Part shown: positions 36,423 to 48,472 of the stretch, one piece after another
How positions within the stretch are numbered: the first letter of the stretch is position 1
Layout: each line of letters opens with the position of its first letter
NCBI GenBank assembly: GCA_903924855.1
Contig: CAIYCW010000015.1
Span: 1 to 64,000, forward strand
DNA from: an uncultured Rhodospirillales bacterium
GTDB lineage: Bacteria > Pseudomonadota > Alphaproteobacteria > Acetobacterales > Acetobacteraceae
DNA length: 64,000 nt
Direction of reading: 5' to 3'
Translations under genes and position numbers: made by a program
The notes under the pieces: model-generated
What the model was told of the DNA's origin: nothing
The model's input: only the letters and a program-made list of their open reading frames with translations
Databases searched by the model: none

Positions 36423-37298
36423 TCAGCCCCGGATCGCCTTGATCATGGTCGAACCCAAAGCCGCCGGGCTCTCAGCCACATGGATGCCGGCCATCCGCAT
36501 CGCCTCGAACTTGGCTTCCGCCGTGTCCTTGCCGCCCGAGATCACCGCACCCGCATGGCCCATGCGCCGGCCCGGGGGAGCCGTGGCACCGGCAATGAAC
36601 CCAACCACCGGCTTGCTGGTCTTGGACGCCTTGATGAACTGGGCTGCGTCGATCTCGGACTGACCACCGATCTCACCGATCATGATGATCATCTCGGTCT
36701 CAACGTCAGCGAGGAACATCTCCAGCACCTCGATGAAATCGGTCCCCTTCACCGGGTCACCGCCAATGCCAACGCAGCTGCTCTGCCCCAGCCCCGCGGC
36801 CGTGGTCTGCGCCACCGCCTCATAGGTCAGCGTGCCCGAGCGCGAGACGATGCCCACCTTGCCCCGACGATGGATATGCCCCGGCATGATGCCGATCTTG
36901 CAGGCATCCGGCGTGATCACGCCCGGGCAGTTCGGCCCGATCAGGCGCGACTTGCTGCCAGACAGCGCCCGCTTCACCCGCACCATGTCGAGCACTGGAA
37001 TGCCCTCGGTGATGCACACGATCAGCGGCATCTCAGCGTCGATCGCCTCCAGAATGGCATCGGCGGCGAACGGCGGCGGCACGTAGATGGCCGATGCCGT
37101 GGCACCGGTCTTCTCCACGCATTCAGCCACCGTGTCGAACACCGGCAGGTTCAGATGGGTCGAACCACCCTTGCCCGGCGTCACGCCACCGACAACCTTG
37201 GTGCCGTAGGCGATCGCCTGTTCGGAATGGAACGTGCCCTGAGCCCCGGTGAAACCCTGGGTCATGACCTTTGTGTTGTGGTCGACGAGTACGGCCAT
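36423..37298 (-). CDS. sucD: Succinyl-CoA synthetase alpha subunit
   Basis: 291 residues. Binds CoA and carries the phosphohistidine. CoA-binding Rossmann part with [13 protein letters not shown], then the ATP-grasp partner domain with [12 protein letters not shown] and the active His in [10 protein letters not shown]. The start overlaps the sucC stop by one base. It makes succinate plus a nucleoside triphosphate with SucC. Confidence 0.97.
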   Translation of the reverse strand: MAVLVDHNTKVMTQGFTGAQGTFHSEQAIAYGTKVVGGVTPGKGGSTHLNLPVFDTVAECVEKTGATASAIYVPPPFAADAILEAIDAEMPLIVCITEGIPVLDMVRVKRALSGSKSRLIGPNCPGVITPDACKIGIMPGHIHRRGKVGIVSRSGTLTYEAVAQTTAAGLGQSSCVGIGGDPVKGTDFIEVLEMFLADVETEMIIMIGEIGGQSEIDAAQFIKASKTSKPVVGFIAGATAPPGRRMGHAGAVISGGKDTAEAKFEAMRMAGIHVAESPAALGSTMIKAIRG

Positions 37299-38494
37299 TA
37301 CACGGCCTCCTTCACGGCCTTGACCACTTTCTCAGCGGCGTCGGCAAGATTGTCGGCAGAGATGATCGGAAGACCCGATTTGGCCATGATTTCCTTGCCG
37401 AGGGCGACGTTGGTGCCCTCCAGCCGGACCACCAGCGGCACGTTCAGCGACACTTCACGCGCCGCCGCCACAACACCCTCGGCGATCACGTCGCAGCGCA
37501 TGATGCCGCCGAAGATGTTGACCAGAATGCCCTCCACGTTCGGATCGGACAGAATGATCTTGAACGCCGCCGTCACGCGCTCCTTGGTGGCGCCACCGCC
37601 CACATCGAGGAAGTTGGCAGGCGACGAGCCATAGAGCTTGATGATGTCCATCGTGGCCATCGCAAGGCCGGCGCCGTTGACCATGCAGCCGATCACGCCG
37701 TCGAGCGCCACGTAGTTCAGCTCATACTTGGCCGCCTCAAGCTCCTTGGCGTCCTCTTCGCTCTCATCGCGCAGCGCCTCGATATCGCGATGGCGATACA
37801 GCGCGTTGTCATCGAACGACACCTTGGCATCCAGCGCCACGATCTCACCCGCACCGGTCACCACCAGCGGGTTGATCTCCACGATCGCGCAATCCAGCGC
37901 CACGAAGGCCTTGTACATCGCCTCGACAAACTTGCCGAAGGTTGCGACCTGCTTGCCCTCAAGACCCAGCGCGAAGGCCAGCTTGCGGCCATGGAAGCCG
38001 GAAATGCCCGAAGCCGGGTCCACCGCCACGCGCAGGATCTTCTCGGGGTGATGCTCGGCCACCTCCTCGATCTCCATGCCGCCCTCGGTGGAGGCCATGA
38101 TCGTCACCTTCGAGGTGGCACGATCGATCAGCAGCGACAGGTACAGCTCGCGCTTGATGTCGCAGCCCGCTTCCACATAGACGCGGCTGACCACCTTGCC
38201 GGCAGGCCCGGTCTGCTTGGTGATCAGCGTCTGGCCGATCATCGCCTCGGCGGCCGCCCGCACCTCCTCGATCGACTTGGCGATGCGCACACCGCCCTTG
38301 CCGTTCGGATCATTGGCAAACCGCCCAGCGCCACGCCCACCGGCATGGATCTGCGACTTCACCACATAAACCGGCCCGGGCAGCTTCTTCGCCGCCTCGG
38401 CCGCCTCATCGGCAGTCCAGGCGACATACCCGTCCAGCACGGTGACGCCGAACTTCTTCAGAAGTTCTTTGCCCTGATATTCATGGATATTCAT
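37298..38494 (-). CDS. sucC: Succinyl-CoA synthetase beta subunit
   Basis: 398 residues. N-terminal ATP-grasp domain ([17 protein letters not shown], then [16 protein letters not shown] for nucleotide) and a C-terminal ligase domain with [16 protein letters not shown]. It lies 4 bases after mdh and adjoins sucD, as in many alphaproteobacteria. Confidence 0.97.
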   Translation of the reverse strand: MNIHEYQGKELLKKFGVTVLDGYVAWTADEAAEAAKKLPGPVYVVKSQIHAGGRGAGRFANDPNGKGGVRIAKSIEEVRAAAEAMIGQTLITKQTGPAGKVVSRVYVEAGCDIKRELYLSLLIDRATSKVTIMASTEGGMEIEEVAEHHPEKILRVAVDPASGISGFHGRKLAFALGLEGKQVATFGKFVEAMYKAFVALDCAIVEINPLVVTGAGEIVALDAKVSFDDNALYRHRDIEALRDESEEDAKELEAAKYELNYVALDGVIGCMVNGAGLAMATMDIIKLYGSSPANFLDVGGGATKERVTAAFKIILSDPNVEGILVNIFGGIMRCDVIAEGVVAAAREVSLNVPLVVRLEGTNVALGKEIMAKSGLPIISADNLADAAEKVVKAVKEAV

Positions 38495-38498
38495 GGAT

Positions 38499-39464
<966 letters not shown>

Positions 39465-39618
39465 TCACGGGTGACGGAAAACCGCTTCGCGTCGAAGCGA
39501 TGCCCGCCAAGCACCCGGGCCGCCCGGAAGGCACGTGTTGCTAGCCCATCATCGCAGTTGCAGCAAGCCGCCAACACCCCGATTGACGTCAGCCAAACGC
39601 GACAGACGCGTCGCCAGA

Positions 39619-40206
39619 TCAGCGTCGGCGGCACCGCAGCATTGCAAGCCCCAACAGCCCGGTCAGCATCGGCACGAACCCGGACGGCTCCGGGATGGCG
39701 GTGAACACCGTGTCGCTGTTGGCGCTCGTCAGAACCAGGCTGCCCTGATCGGTGGAAAACGTCCCGGACCCGCCCGCGGCCGACCCGCCCAGCGTGTATG
39801 CCACCGCAAGCCCGTACAGGGCCGCACTGCCTTCGGTGCCCAGCAACAGCTTCGCTGTGGTCAGGTCCCCAAGCCCGATCAAAATCTCACCCGCCACAAC
39901 CGAGCTGAGATCCACCGACACCACGCCATACACATCACCTGTCAGCGTCGCGAACGGCAGCCCGTCAATCGCAATCGTGGTGACACCCGGCGCCTGCAGA
40001 TTGGGATAGCCACCAAGCGTGGCACTGGTGATCAGGCTGGTGTCGGATGTGGTGGTGATGGTGGCCTGGGCCGAGCTGAAATCAACCCCGTTGAGACTGC
40101 CGCTGATCAGCCCGGTCTCCGTGTAGCTGAACGGCAGCGCCCGGGCAGACATCGGCGCCCCCAGCAGGACGGCCAGGATCAGGCATCGACGGATCATATG
40201 GCGCAT
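39619..40206 (-). CDS. PEP-CTERM sorting domain protein
   Basis: 195 residues. A signal peptide (CLILAVLLGAPMSARA) is followed by a beta-rich domain without a known name, and a tail IPEPSGFVPMLTGLLGLAMLRCRRR: PEP motif, helix and basic end. It is the second such protein in the window, so the cell should have an exosortase system elsewhere. Separate from mdh by 166 bases, same strand. Confidence 0.8.
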   Translation of the reverse strand: MRHMIRRCLILAVLLGAPMSARALPFSYTETGLISGSLNGVDFSSAQATITTTSDTSLITSATLGGYPNLQAPGVTTIAIDGLPFATLTGDVYGVVSVDLSSVVAGEILIGLGDLTTAKLLLGTEGSAALYGLAVAYTLGGSAAGGSGTFSTDQGSLVLTSANSDTVFTAIPEPSGFVPMLTGLLGLAMLRCRRR

Positions 40207-40352
40207 AACGCGGCCCCCGAAACGATTTCACGTATCGGATGTTCTACGCCCGCCCACCGACCAATGCCCGTCAGATTTAGTCCGCCAACACTCCCCAAGC
40301 TTTACCGAAAAATCCCGACACGCCGGGCCGTATGCGCACTGCCTATGTTGGA

Positions 40353-40382
40353 CGTAGGGCGGAAGCGCGCAGCGCCTCCGCC
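40353..40382. repeat. REP-like palindrome
   Basis: CGTAGGGCGGAAGCGC then GCA and GCGCCTCCGCC: the same unit as at 25878-25907 with two changes in the loop. It lies downstream of acs. Confidence 0.7.
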
Positions 40383-40444
40383 ATGGGATCTATGCCGATG
40401 GGTCGAATGACAGAGGCGCTGCCCGCCTCCGCCCCACGAACCCC

Positions 40445-42376
<1,932 letters not shown>

Positions 42377-42555
42377 TGTTGTGTTCCGTTCTGATTTGAC
42401 CAACAGAGGACGAGCGCTTGTCTGTGATGCCCCGTCTTCCCCCCGGTGTCCGGCGCATCACCACCCGTTGCGCGCCAATCTAGCCCGTCCCGCACAACCC
42501 CGCTAGCCGGGCGGTTGAAGTCCGAAACGGGCCATGTTTTTGAGGCGCGGGCAGG

Positions 42556-42581
42556 GCTTCTTTTTTTGAAAAAAAAGAAGC
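42556..42581 (-). terminator. A/T hairpin after the EVE gene
   Basis: Perfect 12-bp inverted repeat, GCTTCTTTTTTT/AAAAAAAGAAGC with a two-base loop. It lies 10 bases after the EVE gene stop. A similar block follows pdxJ. Probable terminator, perhaps in both directions since acs starts on the other side. Confidence 0.6.
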
Positions 42582-42591
42582 AAAAAAAATT

Positions 42592-43011
42592 TTAGCCTTT
42601 AAGGCCGCCCAGATCGCACAGATGCGCCCAGTGTTCTACAGACACTGGGACAACCGACAGGCGCGACAGGCGGATCAGCGCAAAACCTTCAAGAGCCGGG
42701 TCCGCTTTGATCTGGGCCAATGTCACCGGCCGTGGCAGAGGGCATACCGCCTTCATGTCCACGCAAACCCACGGGCTGCCCGGCTCGGCTGACGGATCGG
42801 GATACGCCTCGCGCACCACCTCCACCACACCCACAATCTCCTTGCCGATGTTCGAATGGTAGAAGAACGCCATATCCCCCAGCCGCATCGCCGCCAGGTT
42901 CAGCTTGGCCGAATGGTTGCGCACCCCGGTCCATGGCTCCACGCCATTGGCCACCTGCTGATCCCAGGAGAACGCATCCGGCTCGGATTTGACCAGCCAG
43001 CGCCCGCTCAC
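42592..43011 (-). CDS. EVE-domain protein
   Basis: 139 residues, the single-domain size of this family. WLVKSEPDAFSWDQ and GVRNHSAKLNLAAMRLGDMAFFYHSN are typical; the aromatic pocket is similar to YTH and PUA domains that recognise modified bases. The cellular role is unknown. It overlaps the YciI-like gene by 4 bases (ATGA), a common pairing in alphaproteobacteria. Confidence 0.9.
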   Translation of the reverse strand: MSGRWLVKSEPDAFSWDQQVANGVEPWTGVRNHSAKLNLAAMRLGDMAFFYHSNIGKEIVGVVEVVREAYPDPSAEPGSPWVCVDMKAVCPLPRPVTLAQIKADPALEGFALIRLSRLSVVPVSVEHWAHLCDLGGLKG

Positions 43012-43298
43012 AGACGCTGCCCGTCTTTATACACCGCACGAAACGGGCGAACGACCGTGCTGGCAAACAGCCCGGCCTTGGCATACGGGTCATTCGCAGC
43101 AAAACCCTCGGCCTCCGCCTGGTCGGCCGCCTCGATGATCAGCACGCTGCCGCAGGGCTTGCCCTCGACATCAAGCATGGCGCCGGCATTGGCAATGCGG
43201 GATACCTCGCCATCCAGAAACGCCAGATGGGCGTCCCGCGTCGCCATGCGGGTTTCCAGATGGCCTTCTCTGTCGGTGCAGATCAGGGCGAAGAGCAT
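43008..43298 (-). CDS. YciI-like protein
   Basis: 96 residues, small alpha/beta dimer family (ferredoxin-like, related to muconolactone isomerase fold). MLFALICTD, HLAFLDG and NDPYAKAGLFASTVVRPFRAV are the usual segments, with the conserved His and Asp. Biochemical function not known. First gene of a two-gene unit with the EVE protein, divergent from ccmC. Confidence 0.9.
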   Translation of the reverse strand: MLFALICTDREGHLETRMATRDAHLAFLDGEVSRIANAGAMLDVEGKPCGSVLIIEAADQAEAEGFAANDPYAKAGLFASTVVRPFRAVYKDGQRL

Positions 43299-43373
43299 GG
43301 GCGTGTCCTTGTCATGGTTGCAGGAAGATTAGAGGATGGAGAGGATGCTTCAAGTTCCGCGGGGAGGCTCCAA

Positions 43374-44147
43374 ATGTCGGACATGACATCAACCACGGCT
43401 CAAGCTGCGGGCGGGCGCAACCTGCATCGCTTTGCCAATCCCGGCCAGTTCCTGCGCCTGTCGGCGCGCGTGCTGCCGCCGGTGGCCGCGATCGGTCTCG
43501 TGCTGACCTTGACAGGCCTGGTCTGGGGCCTGTTCTTCTCCCCGTCGGACTGGCAGCAGCACGACGCCGTACGAATCATGTACGTGCACGTGCCTTCCGC
43601 CTGGCTCGCCTCCTTCGGCTATTTCTCCCTGGCCCTGGCCTCGGCCTCGGCGCTGATCTGGCGTCATCCGCTGGCCGATCTGGCGGCCGTCGAGATCGGC
43701 CCGGTGGGCGCCGCCTTCACCGCACTCTGCCTCGCCACCGGCTCACTCTGGGGCAAGCCGATGTGGGGGGCCTGGTGGGTGTGGGACGCGCGGATGACCT
43801 CCGTGCTGGTGCTGTTCTTCCTCTATCTCGGCCATATCGCACTCGTTCGCGCGTTCGACGATCCGCAGCGTGGCTACCGCGCTGGCGCCATCCTGGCGCT
43901 GGTCGGCGTGGTGAACCTGCCGATTATCAAATACTCGGTGGAATGGTGGAACACGTTGCACCAGCCCGCCTCGATCACCCTCACCGGTGCGCCCACCATG
44001 GCGCCCTCCATGCTCTGGCCGCTGCTGCTGGCGGCCATCGGCGGCATGTTCGGCTTTTCCGCCCTCGTCATCGCGCGGCTGCGCGCAGCCGTCATGGAAC
44101 GCCGCATCCGCGCGCTGACCATGGCGCAGATCAGGGATGTCGCATGA
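43374..44147 (+). CDS. ccmC: Heme exporter protein CcmC
   Basis: 257 residues, six membrane helices. Hands heme to CcmE during system I cytochrome c maturation. The Trp-rich motif reads WGKPMWGAWWVWDARMTS, and conserved His are in MYVHVPSAW and NTLHQP. ATG 43374 has GGGGAGG seven bases upstream, so the longer frame at 43227 is rejected. First gene of ccmCDEFGHI. ccmA and ccmB are not in the window. Confidence 0.96.
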   Translation: MSDMTSTTAQAAGGRNLHRFANPGQFLRLSARVLPPVAAIGLVLTLTGLVWGLFFSPSDWQQHDAVRIMYVHVPSAWLASFGYFSLALASASALIWRHPLADLAAVEIGPVGAAFTALCLATGSLWGKPMWGAWWVWDARMTSVLVLFFLYLGHIALVRAFDDPQRGYRAGAILALVGVVNLPIIKYSVEWWNTLHQPASITLTGAPTMAPSMLWPLLLAAIGGMFGFSALVIARLRAAVMERRIRALTMAQIRDVA

Positions 44148-44296
44148 CACATCTTCCCTTCATCATCGCCTCCTACGGGCTGTCGGTGCTGGTCGTCGCA
44201 GCCTTGGCACTCAATGCAGCCCGCCGCGCCTCCCGGGCCCGCGCCAAACTCGCCAGCCTGGATGCGCGCGCCCAGGAAAAAAGGGCCGCAAGATGA
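44144..44296 (+). CDS. ccmD: Heme exporter protein CcmD
   Basis: 50 residues: one membrane helix (FIIASYGLSVLVVAALALNA) and a basic cytoplasmic tail, the normal form of CcmD, which helps release holo-CcmE. Overlaps ccmC and ccmE by 4 bases each (ATGA). Too short for the ORF track in this form. Confidence 0.9.
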   Translation: MTHLPFIIASYGLSVLVVAALALNAARRASRARAKLASLDARAQEKRAAR

Positions 44297-44811
44297 AACG
44301 CAAACATCGCCGCATGCTGCTGGTCGGCGCCCTGGTGCTTGGCCTCGGCTCCGCCACCATCCTGGTGTTCCAGGCCTTCCGCAGCACCGGTGAACTCTTC
44401 GTCGTGCCGTCCAAGATCGCAGCCGAGGCGCCCAAGGGCGACCGTGTCTTCCGCCTCGGCGGCATGGTGGAGGCCGGCAGCCTGAAACATCTGCAGGAGG
44501 GCAGCCGCCCCGCGGTGCGCTTCCGCGTGTCGGACGGTGTCGCCAGCGTGGATGTCACCTATGTCGGCATCCTGCCGGACCTGTTCCGCGAAGGCCAAGG
44601 TGTGGTCACCATGGGCAAGCTGCAGCCGGATGGCAGCTTCGCCGCCCAGGAGGTGCTGGCCAAGCACGACGAGAACTACATGCCGGGCGACATGGCGGAC
44701 GAGCTGAAAAAAACCGGCTGGAAGCCCGAGAACGGCGCCCCGCCGCCTGCCGCGTTGTGGAACGCCGCCCAGAAGAACGCAGCGCTTTCCAGCACCAAGG
44801 TGGGTGGATGA
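44293..44811 (+). CDS. ccmE: Periplasmic heme chaperone CcmE
   Basis: 172 residues: N-terminal anchor, then an OB-fold domain. The heme-binding His is in LAKHDENYMP (H125), with Tyr at 129. GILPDLFREGQGVV is the typical neighbour. It binds heme covalently and passes it to CcmF/H. I use ATG 44293 (MKRKHRR), not the long track ORF. Overlaps ccmF by 4 bases. Confidence 0.96.
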   Translation: MKRKHRRMLLVGALVLGLGSATILVFQAFRSTGELFVVPSKIAAEAPKGDRVFRLGGMVEAGSLKHLQEGSRPAVRFRVSDGVASVDVTYVGILPDLFREGQGVVTMGKLQPDGSFAAQEVLAKHDENYMPGDMADELKKTGWKPENGAPPPAALWNAAQKNAALSSTKVGG

Positions 44812-46778
44812 TCCCCGAACTCGGCCATTTCGCACTCGCTCTGGCGATTGCCTTCGCACTCGCCCAGGCGGTGATCCCGCTCTGGGGGGCGCATCGCGGC
44901 GATGTGCGGCTGATGCAGGCCGCACCGGCCCTGGCACTCGGCCAGGCCCTGGCGCTGTCCGTCTCGTTCGGCTGCCTGATCTATGCCAGCGTGATGGACG
45001 ATTTCACCGTCCTCAACGTGGCGGAGAACAGCCACACGCTGAAACCGCTGCTCTACAAGATCACCGGCGCCTGGGGCAGCCATGAGGGCTCGATCCTGTT
45101 CTGGTGCCTGATCCTGGGCCTGTGTGGTGCTGCCGTGGCCCTGTTCAGCGCGCCGTTGCCCGCGAGCCTGCGCGCGCGGGTGCTGGGCGTGCTGGCGTTG
45201 TCCGCCTTCGGCTTCGAGCTGTTCACCCTGATCGAAAGCAACCCCTTCGCCCGGATCTGGCCCGCCCCCGACAACGGGCGGGACATGAACCCGCTGCTGC
45301 AGGACCCGGGCCTCGCTTTCCATCCGCCCATTCTCTATTCCGGCTATGTCGGCATGGCGATTCCCTTCGCCTTCGCCATCGCGGCCCTGCTCGAAGGCCG
45401 GATCGACGCCGCCTGGGGCCGCTGGGTCCGCCCCTGGACGCTGGCCGCCTGGTGCTGCCTCACCGGCGGCATCGCCCTTGGCTCCTGGTGGTCGTATTAC
45501 GTGCTGGGCTGGGGCGGGTTCTGGTTCTGGGATCCCGTCGAAAACGCCTCGCTGCTGCCCTGGCTCACCGCCACCGCCCTGCTGCACTCCGCCATCGTGG
45601 TCGAAAAGCGCGAGGCGCTGAAGATCTGGACCGTGCTGCTCGCCATCGGTGCCTTCGCCTTCTCGCTCTCCGGCACCTTCCTGGTGCGCTCCGGCATTCT
45701 CAACTCCGTGCATTCCTTCGCCAACGACCCGGCGCGCGGCGTGTTCATCCTGGGCCTGCTCGGCCTGCTGATCGGCGGCTCGCTGCTGCTGTTTGCCATC
45801 CGCGCCCCGCTGCTCGGCGCCTCCGGTGTCTTCGCCGCGGTCTCGCGGGAGGGCGCCCTGGTGATGAACAACATCCTGCTCTGCTCGATCACCGCCGTGG
45901 TGCTCACCGGCACGATGTATCCGCTGTTCGCCGATCTGCTGCTCAGCCAGAAGATCTCGGTGGGCCCGCCCTTCTACAACGCAACCGTGCTGCCGCTGGC
46001 CGCCCCGGTCTTCGTGGCGATGGCGGTGGGGCCGCTGATGTCGTGGAAGCGCACCGCCTTGATGCCGGCCCTGCTCAAGCTTTGGTGGGTGGCGCTGATC
46101 GCAGCCATCGTGGGCATCGTCGCCACCTTCGGCATGAACGCCCTGCCGGCCCTGTTCATGGCCGCCGCCGCCTGGATGATCCTCGGCGCGTTCGCCGACA
46201 TCATCGAGCGTATCCGGCTGTTTCGCATCCCGCTCGCAAGCTCGCTCTCCCGCCTGGTCTCGCTCCCTTTGCAGGCCTTCGGCACCACGCTCGGCCATGC
46301 CGGCCTTGGTGTCACGGTCGCGGGCATCGCCGGCATGTCGATGGCGGTGCAGGAGGTGGTGCTGGTCAAGCCCGGCGCCACCGTGCATCTGGCCGGCTAT
46401 GACTGGACGCTGCAGGAGCTGCACGACGCAGCCGGCCCCAACTACAACGCCCGGGTCGCCACCATCGCGGTGCGCCGGGATGGCCGGCTGATCACCACGC
46501 TCGCCCCGGAACGCCGCGCCTTCACCACCCAGACCATGACCACCACCGAAGCCAAGATCCACACCAACCTCACGCGAGACCTCTACGCCGTGCTCGGCGA
46601 GGAGCGCGACGGTGCTGCCGTGCTGCGCCTGCACGACAACACGATGGCCCCGCTGATCTGGCTCGGCGCGCTGGTGATGGCGGCCGGTGGCGCCTGCTCC
46701 CTGGCCGATCGGCGGCTGCGCGTGGCGGCCCCCAAACGCGCCGCCAAATCCGATGCCTTGCTCGCGGGGCGCACGTGA
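44808..46778 (+). CDS. ccmF: Cytochrome c heme lyase subunit CcmF
   Basis: 656 residues with about 15 membrane helices. The WWD motif reads GWGGFWFWDPVENAS; conserved His are seen in NSHTLKP, FHPPIL and LLHSAIVVEKR. It ligates heme to apocytochromes. ATG 44808 overlaps the ccmE stop; the ORF track start at 44757 is inside ccmE. Overlaps ccmG by 4 bases. Confidence 0.96.
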   Translation: MIPELGHFALALAIAFALAQAVIPLWGAHRGDVRLMQAAPALALGQALALSVSFGCLIYASVMDDFTVLNVAENSHTLKPLLYKITGAWGSHEGSILFWCLILGLCGAAVALFSAPLPASLRARVLGVLALSAFGFELFTLIESNPFARIWPAPDNGRDMNPLLQDPGLAFHPPILYSGYVGMAIPFAFAIAALLEGRIDAAWGRWVRPWTLAAWCCLTGGIALGSWWSYYVLGWGGFWFWDPVENASLLPWLTATALLHSAIVVEKREALKIWTVLLAIGAFAFSLSGTFLVRSGILNSVHSFANDPARGVFILGLLGLLIGGSLLLFAIRAPLLGASGVFAAVSREGALVMNNILLCSITAVVLTGTMYPLFADLLLSQKISVGPPFYNATVLPLAAPVFVAMAVGPLMSWKRTALMPALLKLWWVALIAAIVGIVATFGMNALPALFMAAAAWMILGAFADIIERIRLFRIPLASSLSRLVSLPLQAFGTTLGHAGLGVTVAGIAGMSMAVQEVVLVKPGATVHLAGYDWTLQELHDAAGPNYNARVATIAVRRDGRLITTLAPERRAFTTQTMTTTEAKIHTNLTRDLYAVLGEERDGAAVLRLHDNTMAPLIWLGALVMAAGGACSLADRRLRVAAPKRAAKSDALLAGRT

Positions 46779-47296
46779 ATCGCAGGCTTCTGCTCGCCGC
46801 CCCGTTCGGCGTGGCCCTGCTCGGCGGCGGGGCCTTCTACGCCATGCTGCGCGGCCTGCAGACCGGCAGCTTCGACCCGCGCGGCGTGCCCAGCCAGCTG
46901 ATCGGCAAGCCCTTGCCGGAGTTTCAGCTGCCAGGCTTCTCCCGCGCCGATGTGCTGGCCCGGAAGCGCCCGGTGATCATCAACTTCTTCGCCTCCTGGT
47001 GCGTGCCCTGTGTGGACGAGGCGCCAACGCTGATGGCCCTGCATCAGCGCGGCGTGCCGATCTGGGGCATCGCCTACAAGGACAAGCCGGCCGCAACGCA
47101 AGGCTTTCTCGCCCGCCACGGCAACCCGTTCACCAACCTGGCCAGCGACGAGCCTGGCCTTGTCGCCATCGACTGGGGCGTCACCGGTGTTCCGGAAACC
47201 TACCTGATCGACGCGCAGGGCATCGTGCAATGGCGCTTCGTGGGCCCCCTGCCGGATGCCGCGGTGGACGGTCTGTCGAAGCTGGTGGCGTCATGA
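46775..47296 (+). CDS. ccmG: Thiol:disulfide interchange protein CcmG/DsbE
   Basis: 173 residues, anchored thioredoxin-fold protein. Active site FASWCVPC (C76, C79), cis-Pro in TGVPETYLID. It keeps the CxxCH cysteines of apocytochrome c reduced. Starts at GTG 46775 overlapping ccmF. Confidence 0.96.
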   Translation: MNRRLLLAAPFGVALLGGGAFYAMLRGLQTGSFDPRGVPSQLIGKPLPEFQLPGFSRADVLARKRPVIINFFASWCVPCVDEAPTLMALHQRGVPIWGIAYKDKPAATQGFLARHGNPFTNLASDEPGLVAIDWGVTGVPETYLIDAQGIVQWRFVGPLPDAAVDGLSKLVAS

Positions 47297-47736
47297 TGCG
47301 CGCCATCCTGCTGGTGCTGCTGCTGCTGGCCCGCCCGGCCTGGGCGATCAGCGACCCCGCCGAGGCCTTGCCTGACCCCGCCGCCGAGGCCCGTGCGGTG
47401 GAAATCGGCAGTCAGCTGCGCTGTCTGGTCTGCCAGAACGAAAGCATCGAGGACAGCGGCGCCGACCTCGCCCGCGATCTGCGCCATATCGTGCGCGAGC
47501 ACGTGGCAAAGGGTGAGACCGACGCGCAGATCACCGCCTGGATGGTGGCGCGTTATGGCGATTTCGTGCTGCTGCGCCCCAAGGTCACTTGGGGCACCGC
47601 CCTGCTCTGGGCGTCGCCGGTGCTGGCACTGCTGGTGGCAGGCGGCCTCGCCTTGGGCCTGCGCCGCCGCAGCCCGCCCGCCGCCCCCCTGTCCGCCGAA
47701 GAACAGCAGCGCCTCGCGCGGCTGATGGAGAGCTGA
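47293..47736 (+). CDS. ccmH: Cytochrome c maturation protein CcmH
   Basis: 147 residues: signal peptide, the redox motif LRCLVCQN (C44, C47) in a three-helix domain, then one membrane helix and a short tail. Takes part in apocytochrome thioreduction. ATG 47293 overlaps ccmG by 4 bases. Length corresponds to the N-terminal half of E. coli CcmH; the other half is the next gene. Confidence 0.95.
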   Translation: MMRAILLVLLLLARPAWAISDPAEALPDPAAEARAVEIGSQLRCLVCQNESIEDSGADLARDLRHIVREHVAKGETDAQITAWMVARYGDFVLLRPKVTWGTALLWASPVLALLVAGGLALGLRRRSPPAAPLSAEEQQRLARLMES

Positions 47737-47738
47737 CC

Positions 47739-48458
47739 CTGCCCGATCCGATCTTTCTGCTGTTCGGCGCCCTTGCGCTGGCAAGCCTTGTCCCCTTGCT
47801 GATCGCCCTGCGCCGCCCTCCCGCCGCCCGCGGCAGGCGCGAGACTGCGCTTGCCCTGCACCGCGCCCAGCTCACCGAGCTGGACCGCGACCTCGCCGAA
47901 GGCCGCATCGAGGCGGACGCCCATCAAGCCGCACGGCTGGAGGTGCAACGCCGCCTGCTCGCCGCCGCCGACCTCAAGGATGAGGCCACGCGCGGTGCCA
48001 GCCGGCTGCCGCTGATCATCACCGCAATCCTGGTGCCGCTGGCCGCCGAAGGCCTCTATCTCATCAACGGCCAGCCGGACATGCCCTCCGCCCACGCCGC
48101 AAGCGCGGCCGAGACCGCCCAGCAGAACGCCGACGCCGAACAGCTGATCACCACGCTGCGCGCCCGCCTCGCCACCATGGACCCGAAAGACCCGATGACC
48201 GGGCAGGGCTATGTGCTTCTCGGCAACGCCGAGGCCGGCCGCGATCACCTGAAGGAGGCCGCCGCCGCCTGGTCCCGCGCACTCGACTCCGGCTTCGACC
48301 CTGCCCTCGCCGCCCAGGCCGCCGAAGCCCAGCTGCGTGTGGACGGCAAGCTGACCGACCAGACCCGCGCCCTGTTCCAACGCGCCCTGGCCGAAGCGCC
48401 GCCTGATGCACCTTGGAAAAACCTCGTCCAGCAAAGCCTCTCCGGCGTGATGCCGTAA
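47739..48458 (+). CDS. ccmI: Cytochrome c maturation protein CcmI, start uncertain
   Basis: About 239 residues. Two N-terminal helices (IFLLFGALALASLVPLLIAL and LPLIITAILVPLAAEGLYLI) flank a basic coiled-coil loop; a TPR-like periplasmic part follows (MTGQGYVLLGNAEAG). Binds apocytochrome c and presents it to CcmF/H. No ATG, GTG or TTG stands at the family N-terminus. The frame is open from upstream, and CTG at 47739, eight bases after GGAG, fits best; CTG 47733 is another choice. Last gene of the ccm operon. Confidence 0.85.
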   Translation: MPDPIFLLFGALALASLVPLLIALRRPPAARGRRETALALHRAQLTELDRDLAEGRIEADAHQAARLEVQRRLLAAADLKDEATRGASRLPLIITAILVPLAAEGLYLINGQPDMPSAHAASAAETAQQNADAEQLITTLRARLATMDPKDPMTGQGYVLLGNAEAGRDHLKEAAAAWSRALDSGFDPALAAQAAEAQLRVDGKLTDQTRALFQRALAEAPPDAPWKNLVQQSLSGVMP

Positions 48459-48472
48459 ACCGAGGGCGCGTG

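Noticed and set aside
44676-46634. 652-codon minus-strand ORF over ccmF
   Set aside because: Antisense shadow of ccmF, which has clear heme-lyase motifs and operon overlap.
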